Assembly (NCBI GenBank): GCA_017311315.1
Contig: CM029669.1
Coordinates: 21,277,683 to 21,341,682, forward strand
DNA from: Dendrocalamus latiflorus
Lineage: Eukaryota; Streptophyta; Magnoliopsida; Poales; Poaceae
Direction of reading: 5' to 3'
DNA: 64,000 nt
Position numbers and translations under genes: made by a program. The notes under the pieces are model-generated. The model was not told where the DNA came from. It was given only the letters and a program-made list of their open reading frames with translations, and searched no databases. Numbering within the stretch: position 1 is the first letter of the stretch; every line of letters begins with the position of its first letter. Positions 23,811 to 34,272 of this stretch are shown here, in pieces.

Positions 23811-25037
23811 TCATATTTTCTTGTCTATCTGCTGGTTTTGGGCTTGGAGTTTAGCTGCTGCTGATGACAAACTCCTTCTGGGACACTGATGCTTGTAGTG
23901 TCCAATCTCTCCACAATGAAAACATGCATCTGTCCTTCGTGGACAGCTGCTAGCGAGATGCTTGCCACCGCAGGTGAGGCACTTGATGGCGGGTGGCGAG
24001 GGAGTGGCATACTGCTGAGACTGTCTGGACTGGGTCTTCGGTATCGTCACAGACTGACGGAAGGGTTGGGATCGGAATGAGGGTGATCCCGTGGTCTTGT
24101 TCCGCTGAGCATTGTGTGAAGACTGAGACTTGTGCTCTGCTTTACGCTTTCTGTCATCCTCCATTCTGGTCCTCTTAGGGCAAGATTCATCTTCTTCCAT
24201 CAGTGGCAGGCGGGATGAGAAGGTCTGCCTTTTTGCTTGCTCTTTAGCTTCTTCTTCGGGTAGGGACTTCAGTGGGCATTTGTCACGATAGTGCCCATCC
24301 TGTTGGCAGTGAAAACAAGCCGTTGGTGATGGAGGCGAAGGCTTCTTTCGTTTCATGACTTTCACGTAACCTGGTCTTTCTTCTATCTGTAGAGCTCGAT
24401 CAACCAGGCTCAATAGGCTTGAAGACTTCATGGCCTGAAGGCGTTGTCTCATATTGGGTTGTAGACCTTTCATAAAGTACTCCATCCTTTTAGCTTCAGT
24501 GTTAGTTTCTTCTTGAGCATACTGGGATAACTGATGAAATTGTTGTAGATATGCTATGATGGAGTTCTCTCCTTGTTGAAGGTTAAGGAAATCCTGATAT
24601 CTTCTTGTGATGACCTCAGGAGGAATGCAGGCTTCACGGAATCTCTTCACAAAGTCTTCCCATGAAATATCTTCCTCCTTAGGGTGCATCCACTGAATAG
24701 CATTCCACCATGTAATTACGGGCTCGGACAACTGATAGGTGGCGAAAAGAATCTTCTCCTTAGTTGTACACTGAATAGTATTCATTCTTCTCTCAATATC
24801 TTGTAACCAGTTATCTGCATTCAGTGACCCTGTTGTTGAGGGGAATTTTGGTGGGTGAGTTTGCAGGAATGCTGTAAACTTCAATGCAGTTGCGCTTGAC
24901 GCTGTCACTGACTCTTCGGGTGTCACTTTGACAATGAACTGTGGCAGTGATCCTCCTCGCTGTTCTGGCATCTGGGCTTGATCGGTGGCAGGTGCACCCT
25001 GCCCGTTGGTCTGACCACTCTGCTGTGTTGGATCCAT
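23811..25037 (-). CDS. gypsy Gag, intact ORF
   Basis: 408 residues. The N-terminal third is low-complexity (MDPTQQSGQTNGQGAP), then the retrotransposon Gag core (FPSTTGSLNADNWLQDIERR, TWWNAIQWMHP) at about residues 60-220. Three zinc knuckles follow: CFHCQQDGHYRDKC near 243, CLTCGGKHLASSC near 353 and CFHCGEIGHYKHQC near 372. They would bind the element's RNA during particle assembly. The frame is free of stops, unlike the adjoining pol, so Gag could still be expressed. Start is the first ATG after a 560-bp leader from the primer site. Confidence 0.85.
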   Translation of the reverse strand: MDPTQQSGQTNGQGAPATDQAQMPEQRGGSLPQFIVKVTPEESVTASSATALKFTAFLQTHPPKFPSTTGSLNADNWLQDIERRMNTIQCTTKEKILFATYQLSEPVITWWNAIQWMHPKEEDISWEDFVKRFREACIPPEVITRRYQDFLNLQQGENSIIAYLQQFHQLSQYAQEETNTEAKRMEYFMKGLQPNMRQRLQAMKSSSLLSLVDRALQIEERPGYVKVMKRKKPSPPSPTACFHCQQDGHYRDKCPLKSLPEEEAKEQAKRQTFSSRLPLMEEDESCPKRTRMEDDRKRKAEHKSQSSHNAQRNKTTGSPSFRSQPFRQSVTIPKTQSRQSQQYATPSPPAIKCLTCGGKHLASSCPRRTDACFHCGEIGHYKHQCPRRSLSSAAAKLQAQNQQIDKKI

Positions 25038-25578
25038 CTGCCAATTGGGAACTGGAGATCAGCTTTGCAGCGGCTTTTGGAGAATAAGAGTAGATAAGTA
25101 GGACTTTGAATTTCAAGGTAAGTATAGGGTGAAAAAGGTAAGATCGAGAGTGAAAAGGGGACAGGAGAAAGCTTTGAACACAGGGGGATTACTGATAATT
25201 AAGCAAACAACATATAAGATAATGAACATAAATTTATAATATGCAAGTGGTACATAAACCACTTAGGGTTCATGAATACACCTGCTTTACATTACAAAAG
25301 TACAACTACTACTCAGGGTCAGTCTAGTCTAGCGAACGACGGCTACTCTTCCAGCTGCTGAGAAACGAAATTTTGAAGCTACACAAGTAAGACAGTAAAT
25401 ATTTTGCCAAAGTAAGACTTAAGCAGAAGTAAGCTAAGATAGATAAGGTAGCAGCAAGAGAGGAAAAGACAGCAATAATACTTATATTTTTCGTAAACCC
25501 TTTTTATGGCTTAAATTAAGTTTTGCGATAAAATCGCTTCCTAATCTGCCTTAGGTCTTAACCTACGGTCAAGAGCCT

Positions 25579-25590
25579 GCTCTGATACCA
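25579..25590 (-). promoter_or_regulatory. primer binding site of the gypsy element
   Basis: Minus strand TGGTATCAGAGC, five bases inside the 5' LTR; an exact match to the plant initiator tRNA-Met site. It fixes the element's orientation. Confidence 0.9.
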
Positions 25591-25595
25591 CTTCT

Positions 25596-28500
25596 TGTAA
25601 CGCCCCCGTTTCCAGGGGCGCGTACGGACACGGCACCCCGCAACTATTCACGCATGAACAGTTATGGAGTGTCGCGCAAGAGTATACCATTGCATGCCTA
25701 CAACAAAAGTTCAGCATATATTTCACATACGGATTAACATCCATTTTCAACAGCGGGGCGTGCAAGCCCAAAGTATAATTACATTACAGAAGCTCCAAGA
25801 TCCGCTTGAGCGCGGCCAAGACCTAAAGCCTCGGGTACTCGTCGAAGAAGAGACCCTCCGGGACGTCCTCGACGGGGAGACCTTTCCAACACGAAATCTT
25901 GAATTGCCTTCTTTTCCTTCTGGTATCTGTGGCATTTAGCAAGCCTGAGTACTCCGACCCCGTACTCAGCAAATCACAAGGGAAACCCTAACTTACTACT
26001 TGCATGGATCGACAAGGGAAGGGAGTATACTTGGTTTATTACTTTTGAGTGGGTGCAGTTTTATTTGCAAACATTTTGATAAAACGGCCCAAAACTACTC
26101 CTCAAGAACTCAGGGGTTTTCACGAAGAGTTCATTAACCAACTTAACCAAGTTAAAGCATGTACAAAACTACTTAAGCTTCGCTGCTGGAATCACCCAAG
26201 TGACACAGCTCCAATAACCGGGAGCACGACGTATTCGAATACCATTTATTTGACTCTGCAGAGTTTGCTCAGCTTTACCCACACGATCCCTTAACCCTCA
26301 TGACTGAGTTAAGGAAGCCAGGTCGTTTCACTGCTCAATTCTTTATATAGACTCTACCCGGTAGAATTCACTCGGGTCTGGATCCCACACACACACACAC
26401 ACACCCACACAAGAGAAAACAGTGTCCGCTTCGAGTGAACTCTACCGTTGTTAGGCACCCATAACGCGGCTCACCTAACCTCACTGCTAAACCTCCTGTA
26501 GAGTTTCAATCGAGTTGAGCAGCTACTAGACAAGTGTTGACAAGTCAACTCCTGTGGTTGAGCGATCACTGTGACATTTGCTCAGCGTAAGGGTTTCAGT
26601 CCTTATATTTTCACATGGTCCGCAGCCTCGCCAGGCCCGCGACCCAAACTGAGGTAAGCGGTGGGCGTAGACCGTCCCGCGGTTTCCCACTCACCCTTAC
26701 CCTTCTCCAAACCTAGGGTAAAAGATTGGCGAGGACCGCCTTGCGGTTTCCACTCCCCCTTACCCTACCTTGTGCACGCCGGCACTCTCCGCTCTAAGAT
26801 ACGGTGTCCCATACCACCCTACCTTAGAGTCGGGTTTTCCAAATTCTATTGGCTCCACAGCCACGACCTTATTAGTGTAAGACTTTTGCATGATAATAAT
26901 ATCCTACAAATTTTCTAGATTAACAACTAATTATTTCTAGGGTTACAAAGGCATGGCTACAAGTTTAACATGGCATTTAACAGTGGTAGGTTTAACTACA
27001 TAACATGTCATTCTAAACACTTTATTTTATTTTCGAACTAACATTTCACAATTAGCATAATGCACATAGCATAATAACATAATTAGACAACATGGGTTGC
27101 AACATGATCAAGGACTTGTGACTTGCCGTAAACCGGGACGAACTCGGCTAGCTCGAACGTAGAAGCTCCTGGATCCTGCGACTGCACTTGAGCTTCCGGA
27201 ATCTTCGGAACTAGCGCAAACACATAAAATAAATTAAATCCAGCTTGAGACTAATCAAGCGTGGGAAAATAAACTATTTAAAAAGGAGTAAAATGCATAA
27301 ATCCTTCAAATGGAATTTTAGGAATTTATCTGGGATGAATTTGGGGAAATGGAGATCACCAATGGGTCTGGAATATTATTTGGAGCAAAGTGGTGAAATT
27401 TGGGAATTTTTGGGATTTTTTGTGATTTTCTAGGATTTATTTGGATTTTTCTGGATTTTGAAAATTAGAAAATTCACTGGAAAATCAATTTGAACAGTAG
27501 CGGGCCGGCCTTCGGTCTACAGTGCAGCCCGGCGGGAATTGTCCGCGCGGTCGCGCGGCCCAGGGGCCCATGCGCGCGCGCACGGAGAGGCAGCCGGGGC
27601 TTCGGCCCATGCTCAGCGCGCCCACCTCGTCCGGATGGCCGACATTTGGCGCGGGCGGACGGAGGAGATGGCGAGGGAACGGGCGGGTGGATGGAGCGGG
27701 GTGTCGATCGGACGGCGAAGGAGGGGGAAGGGCGGGCGAAGCGGTACGATGGAATCGAACGGCTGAGGTTAGAAGGCGAGGGAACGATCCGACGGCGGGG
27801 AAGGAGCCACGCCCTCGTCTTCCTCCTCCAGCCGTGACATTTCTCCCGGAGCGGGGTCACGGTGGCGACGGCGGTCCGGGCGCCAGGGGGCTTGCCGGCG
27901 GCCACCGAGGGCGTCAGCGGGGGCGGCTTGACGAGGGGGGTTCCATTCCGGGGCTCAGGAAGGTGAGGGAACCAGCGGGGACGGCGGAAGGCAGAGAGGA
28001 GAGGCGCGGCCATTTGGTGGTGAGGGAGGTTGACGGCGGCGAGGTAGCTCAAACGGCTGCGGCCACACGGTTAGGGGCTCAAGGGGCTCACGTTGGCGGC
28101 GTAGGTGGAGGCTGAGGAGCTGCGGTGAGGTCTGGCCACGGAGAGGGTGCGGCGGCCGGGAAGGGGCTTCGACGCCGGAGCTCCTCGGCGAACTTCCTAG
28201 TCAAACAAGTGCACCACCGTGCTCAGTGGGTAGTAGAGAAGCTCCAAGCGAAAGTAATTGGGAAATGGGGGAAAGGGGAAGGAAAGGAGCTCACGGGGGT
28301 CGCCGGCACAGGGGAGGGGAATGGCGGCGACTGGGGTGATGCAGCTTCAATCGGCTGCTCGGGGAGGGGCCTTGGAGCGGCGGAAGGAGAATGGGGGCAG
28401 TGGCGAAGCTCGGGAGAAAAGGGAATGGGAGAGCAGCGGGGGCGGGGTTTATACCAAGCGGAGAGGAGAGGGAGCCTTTGGGGAGGAGGCAACGGGCGCA

Positions 28501-29178
28501 GCGTGGAGTCGACAGGAGGACAGGGGAGTGGGCGGAGCGTCTCCTCCGCGCAGAGAGGGGGGGTGTGACGGGGGCACTGCAGGGGAGTGATGGCGACGTG
28601 ACAAGGGATGGGAGCAGGTGGGCGGCGGGTATGGCGGAGGCGTGTCCGCGCGCGGGCGAGGGAGGAGGCGGCCTCTGGCAGGCGGGACCAGGGCAGGAGC
28701 GGGGCGACGCGGCGCGAGGACATCCATCCGTTCGGACCGGGGTTGGCGGGGCGGTGCTGGCGCGGAGGGTGGAGCTGGGCGGCGCAGCGCGCAGCGCTAG
28801 CGCGCGTGCACGAGGAGAAGGCGGAGAGGGAGCGGGGTGACGCGTGCACAGGGGGCGGTCGGTGGGGGCGCGCGCGGTCCGGAGCGGCGGGCGCGGGCGC
28901 ACGCGCGAGGGAAGAGGCAAGGAGCGGAGCGGGGCGTCCGCGCGAGGAAAGGAGAAGGCGGGGAGAAGCGGGTGCCAGCAGGAGAAGCGGAGGGAGGCGC
29001 TGGGCGCGGGAGGAAACGGGAAGAGGAGGGGCGCCGGAGAAAAGGGAAAAACGCCCCGGCCAAAAGAGGAAAGCGGGGAAGAGGGAAAACTTTCCCGAAA
29101 AGGAAAGTTTCGAAATTTCACTCAAAAATTCAGCAAAAAATCAAGGAAAATTTTGGTTTGAAATTTTGGGGCTTTTCA
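25596..29178 (-). repeat. 5' LTR of the gypsy element
   Basis: 3,583 bp, TATA box on the minus strand at 26,342-26,349. Compared with the other LTR I count about ten substitutions, a CA-repeat length change, a GC dinucleotide change and a deletion of about 21 bp. The ORFs in its GC-rich half are composition artefacts. Confidence 0.9.
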
Positions 29179-29246
29179 GAAAGAAGAATACATCAACTAT
29201 TAACTCAAATTTATTAAATAGTAAAGAAAGGTCCATCACTTGCATG

Positions 29247-29470
29247 TGCATTCAGGTGGTTAGAAAGCGCGGTCATGGAGAGGGAGGTCGTAAGTTTGGT
29301 TCCTGCTCAATTTTTTATTGTGTGCTTAGTAGGGATCTTGTATTGGCATGTATGTGCATGGAGTGTGTTGTCACCGTGTACCCGCTGCAAGGAACTGTAT
29401 CCTCTGTGCCGTAAGGCAGAGAGACAGTGATCTGATCCTGGAAAGGCAGGAGCGGTCTATATTGTCCTTT
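29247..29470 (+). mobile_element. possible tRNA-derived SINE
   Basis: 'caggtggttagaaagcgcgg' resembles an A box and 'agtttggttcctgctc', about 30 bases on, a degenerate B box, as in grass Au-type SINEs. The tail is T-rich ('tattgtccttttagatt'). The gypsy element landed 68 bp upstream. The B box deviates from consensus, so this is tentative. Confidence 0.4.
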
Positions 29471-30015
29471 TAGATTAGATTTAGGTTCTATTTAAGAGTG
29501 TTATGACTTTTATTTTTTCGATATGACTTTTAACACATCCAGACGACCCCAAAGGCCAAAATTAAGGGTAGTGCACAAACTGATAAAAAAATAGAGACTT
29601 ATAAAATCAACTAGCAGGTTAGCCCACACATTTGTGCGACTAAATTTGCTTCAAAGCTTGTAGTATCAAATGATATAACTTAGATATTTAAGAATATATT
29701 TACGTATCTCATAAGATATTTAGAATTTTTAAAACATCATAACAATTGAAAATGATAAAAGAAACTTGAAGAAAAATACAACTTGAGAAATATAATTAAA
29801 GTAGCTTTGATAAAAGAAAATCAATGAGCATAATAAATTGTTATGGTTCTTACAGACGTAACCACTCTTTATTATGCATATATCATGTAGCTACATACAT
29901 GTCCTTATTCTTCTTTAATTAGTTACTTTTTAAAAAATGTATGTATTTATGTGTACTTCTATTTAATCTTAAGTAATAAGTTGATTATATGAGCACAGAA
30001 GATATAGTACTGTCA
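29471..30015. other. AT-rich intergenic, nothing recognised
   Basis: Low-complexity AT-rich sequence without ORFs of note; 'agttagcccacacatttgtgcg'-like repeat strings occur near 29,610. Confidence 0.4.
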
Positions 30016-30024
30016 GCAGTCACG

Positions 30025-30608
30025 GAGTTTTGGGCATTTTTGGCCTTGTGCAACACAGCAATACCAGAAGTAACCCCCGGTTATATGCAATGTCATTTCT
30101 GGCCCCCTCCCCAAGCGTGGGACTCCGCCCGGTCAACGCGTGCACAATCCCGCGCTCCAGCACCGCAGCACCCGAGTCATACGGTCCGGGAGCGCATGAT
30201 ACCCCGCATCGATTACAGCCGCTCCGACCACGTCTGTTCGAACACAATCGCCTTCGACCACTGCCTCCCTCGACCACCTCGGCTTTTGACCGCAACCGAT
30301 TTTGACTGCCTCCGCTTTCGACCACAACCGCTTTCGACCACACCAATATTCGACCACTGCCTTGCTCGACCACTGCCGTATTCGACCACGGTAGCCTTTT
30401 TGACCACATACAACCTTAGACGTTTTGCCAGAATTATGCGCTCTCGGACCGTATGGCTCTGGTGCTGCGATGCCGGGGTGTGGGATTGCGTACGCGTCGG
30501 CCGGCCGGAGTCCTGCGCTTAGGAAGAGGGCAAGAAATGGTATTGCATGTATCCAAGGGCTATTTCTGATATTACTGTACTGCACAGGACCAAAAATACC
30601 TAAAACTC
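30025..30608. mobile_element. MULE-type foldback element with minisatellite core
   Basis: 584 bp. Inverted arms of about 190 bp begin 'gagttttgggcatttttgg' and end 'ccaaaaatacctaaaactc', with roughly 75-80% identity by eye. The flanks GCAGTCACG (30,016-30,024) and GCAGTCGCG (30,609-30,617) match at 8 of 9 positions, as expected for an aged 9-bp Mutator-type duplication. The space between the arms is filled by a 16-bp minisatellite. It has no transposase; ORFs on both strands follow from the symmetry. Confidence 0.7.
30222..30418 (+). repeat. 16-bp minisatellite, about 12 units
   Basis: The unit is 'tcgaccac' plus eight variable bases ('tgcctccc', 'ctcggctt', 'aaccgctt', 'tgccttgc'...). Spacing is 16 bp with one 17-bp unit. 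The first half is conserved and the second half drifts, which argues for selection or homogenisation of the TCGACCAC core. Confidence 0.8.
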
Positions 30609-30803
30609 GCAGTCGCGACCATGCCTCTCTCCAACCGTCTCTCTTTGTCCATGACTGCATGTAGGGCCGAGAATACTGTAGTAGATACTTAGTTCGCCTC
30701 GATGGTGAAGACACAGCCAAAAAGCAATCGTCTCTTGGTGTTCTTTGTTTTCGTAGAGAACCAAGGAGCAATGGTCGCGTAAACTTCTTTGTTTCATAGA
30801 GAG

Positions 30804-32560
30804 TGTAGGACCGAAATGGCGACAGAGGGGGGTGAATGTCGATCTCTAAAAATTCGTCCCCGCACAAGTACTTAAAAAGAGTATTCTCTCCGATAGCTAT
30901 AGACAGCTATGAAGAAATGCTTACTTGAGACACACTGCCAAAAACCAAATAAATCAAAGACTGGAAACAGAAAACTCAAGAACTACCTGCTGCCCAGAGA
31001 GAAAAACCACCAATCCTATGAGCTGCCAAAAGGAATAAAGAGCCATTTTTACTGCAGCCGAACACAGGAGATAAAGTGATGCCAAGACTGCTCTACCATA
31101 ACCTTTGCTGTCCAAGAGAACTGCTTTCGGTTAGAAAGAGAAGGCTGCAGATTTGTGCTATTTCTTGTCCCAGCCGAACAACAAAAAACTCACAACAACT
31201 TGACAAGAAGTAAGAGCAGAAAGAACATGCAGTTCGGCAGGAGAGGAGAAGCTAACGGCAAGAATTAATACTGCATGCTGGCAAAAAGGAAAACATTAAT
31301 TAAGCACAATAATGCAGCATTAAATGTTGTCGGCAGGAAGGCAAAAACTGGCCGTTAATTGGATTGAACTGCCGCAAAGACATAAGAGATAAAGATGCTG
31401 CAGCTAGGCAAAGAAAGGACTCCCGACCAAGACATTAAAGCATACAAACAAACAACATTAATTCTTCCTTCTTCCTTACCGTGAAGGACAAGAAATATTC
31501 TCATTTACTTGATGCAAAAAGGAGCATCCGAATGAAGTATTTCCTGCTGGCCAAATCAAAAAGCTCCAACCAAAAGAAGAAGCTTAAAGGCAAGGAAACT
31601 TGAAGAAATATCTACACAGAACATGAAACCGAGAGACAAACCAACCGAGCTCTCCTCAAGCAAACTAAACAGAGAACAACAAGAACGAAATAAACTTCAG
31701 ATTTCATTCAGGGAAAACAAGGAATACAGAGGAGTCTCGATACGCCTGGACATTCGGAGGAATGATTACAAGAATTCTCAATCCATCCTCTCCCTCTCAA
31801 TCCTCAAGAACACCAAGAGCTACACATGCTTCTTGGGAGGAACACACACATACACACATGGAGAGACCCAAATGAAACCCTAACTTTTACATCCACTCTC
31901 TCAAAAATTCAGCACACCATCTCCCTCTCTATTTATAGCCTCCACTAATGGGTTCACCAAGTGCTTTACCCATTTAGCTTTTGCGCTTTATCCAAACCCG
32001 CTTCCTTTAGTGCCGCTTTGCGTTTTTACCGAAACGCCCCTCGCGCACCTTCCAAGAAGCTTCCTCATCCCTTGCCCTGCAAGCCACGCAGCTTCGCCGT
32101 CTTCGGCACACCTCGACCGTTCTGACCTCAGCGCCACCTGCGCCTAGTCCGGTCCTCCGTGCCTCGCCACGACTCCACCTCGAGTCCACGTCGTCTTCGA
32201 CACATCCCGACCGTTCTGACCTCAGCGCCACCTGCGCCTAGTCCGATGCTCCGTGTCTCGCCACGACTCCACTCGATGTCCTGCAGTCACACAGACAAGA
32301 AACACGTCAAATAGCACCGCTCGACACATGAAAGCGTTAATAGCAACAAAACATCATACTTACGCATGACAAAGTCCAAACCTGTCGAAACATTAGAATA
32401 TGCATCCTAAGCCCAACCGACCAAGTTTGACCAAAGTCCGACCGAGCCCGATTGCGCCACGCAACGACTCGACTCCGAACCACCCAAACCAAACTCGACT
32501 TATCTAAACCAATGTCAATTACTCATCATTAACATGTGGTCACCTCCATATGGTCCATCA
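30804..32560 (-). repeat. 3' LTR of the Sirevirus
   Basis: 1,757 bp. A TATA box (TATAAAT on the minus strand) lies at 31,931-31,937. ORFs inside it are duplicated exactly in the other LTR and are not genes. Confidence 0.95.
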
Positions 32561-34272
32561 ATCTCCCCCTTGATGAGTATATCGACAAACCCGAAAAAGC
32601 GCAAAGTTGAGTTTGAAGAAGTCAAACATGGTCCAAAGAAGGGAAATGAAGCTAATGACCATGTCGACAGAAGGAACCACTAGAGCAACAACTGAAAGAG
32701 CAAATTGTTCTCCAAAGCTCTAAGAAGCTCCCAAATGACTTTTTCTACTCTATTCTCCCCCTTTTGGCAATAAACACATCAAGATGCAATAGAGAGAATA
32801 TGACATGTCAATGGATGAATATGGCTGAAGTTTGTTTATTTAAACATTTAGAGCCATGAGAATTATCCATATTGACCATAATGTAATACATCAAGCCATA
32901 ACTCAATAAAACGCTATCTAGATCATGACAACATATATATAAACCAGTTAGAGCACATAAATGACAATCTGAAATGTAAGGCATTTAGTGAGCAAGTCAA
33001 GTCAACAATTAAGCAAAGTCTAGTTAGAGATATCTAAGGATGACTCAGGCCATGTCAATAAGCTAAGCGGAAACAAGAAGCTAGTGTTGAGTCAATTAGA
33101 GTGCTACAAGCTCAAGAGTGTATCATTTGGTTAAGCACTTTTCATCTTTAGGTGATTAAGCAAATCTTGCACATTTGACGTATTTTCTTTTAAAGCTTAT
33201 AGCTGTTTCCAACCAAAAATTTTATCATGTGCTAGATCTCAAGCCTTATGCGACTACTCCAAGCAAGAAGCTTAAGAAGATAGTCCAGGTCATCCAAAAC
33301 TCCCCGTGAGTTCATGCCTAGTGCAATGGCAAGCCGTCTCATGATAAAGAATTGGTGAAATCAGTTTTTTCGCACATAAAAAGAGATCTTTTTGCTTTTT
33401 AACAGATTGTGCTAACTCATGATGTATCAAGATGCTAAAATAGCTCAATCTAAGATTCAACCTAGATTCAAGACTCAACTCAGCCTATTTGACATGGCAT
33501 GAATCATACAAGGATAGCTAAAGATAGACTAAACTCAAATGCTAGCATGACAAGTTTTAATTTAAGTTGAGCAATTTTAATTAACTTATCATGGCAGAAA
33601 GCTAGTCTACACATATGAAGTCATGATAAATCTAGCAAGCTAAGCACAAGTTATGGCAAGGTGTAAAACATTGTAAACATGTCATAGCAGGATAATAATC
33701 AAGGCTCAATGTAGTTATATATTACAATGCTAAATGCTAAAATGCAGAAAAATCCAGCTCCCCCTCAACATGACATGCAACTTTTAGTTCAAATTGAGTT
33801 AAGTCACAATTAAGCTCCAGAAGCTCCCAAAAGAACTCTCCCTGAATCAAAGCAATAAATCGAGAAGCTGACAAATAAAACCAAAACAGGCAGTCCTTAA
33901 AGCATAGATAAGATATAGAGACAACTATGACTCAGACTGTCTCTCATCTACCCCATATGACTCCAGGACAATCTGCTGACAGTAAATCACACACTAGAGA
34001 GCAAACACGTACCCTGTCTACCCGAGGGTGGCCCAACCCTCGCTAGAACCTACAAGAAGTGAGTGAGCTCGACCTAGTGAGATAAGAAATAGCTAATAAG
34101 AAGCATCCTGAAAGCACAAGATAAGAGTAAGAAGTCTAAGCAACTAGACAAGAGAAGCACTCTAACCTATGCTGGAAGGACTAAACCCGATGCACCCCGA
34201 GTGCAAAGCAACAGAAATGAGACAGAAGCATAATCAATATAGTAAAGCAGTAAAGCCCAAAGCTCCCCCTCA
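32561..34272 (-). promoter_or_regulatory. Sirevirus 3' non-coding region with multiple polypurine tracts
   Basis: The tract next to the LTR (32,561-32,576) reads 'atcaagggggagat' on the minus strand. Further 'ggggga' tracts sit near 32,755-32,770 ('ttgccaaaagggggagaa'), 33,760-33,775 and 34,262-34,275. Repeated polypurine tracts upstream of the 3' LTR are a known Sirevirus feature. There is no ORF longer than about 62 codons, so no envelope-like gene. Confidence 0.75.

Larger units (their letters stand above)
16780..29178 (-). mobile_element. Ty3/gypsy chromovirus (Tekay/Del-like), full length but defective
   Basis: 12,399 bp, flanked by the perfect duplication GAAAG (16,775-16,779 and 29,179-29,183). 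LTRs of 3.6 kb start TGTAACGCC and end TTTTCA. Read on the minus strand the order is 5' LTR (right), tRNA-Met primer site, Gag, protease remnant, reverse transcriptase, RNase H, integrase, chromodomain, polypurine tract, 3' LTR (left). The chromodomain places it in the chromoviruses; the long LTRs suggest the Tekay/Del group. Gag is open but pol is broken many times. By eye the LTRs differ at about ten bases plus three indels. Confidence 0.9.

Noticed and set aside
30222..30418. CRISPR-like array
   Set aside because: Spacing of 16 bp with only eight conserved bases in plant DNA; this is a minisatellite in a transposon, not repeats with spacers.
32561..34272. Envelope-like gene in the Sirevirus
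   Set aside because: No ORF above about 62 codons on the element's strand.
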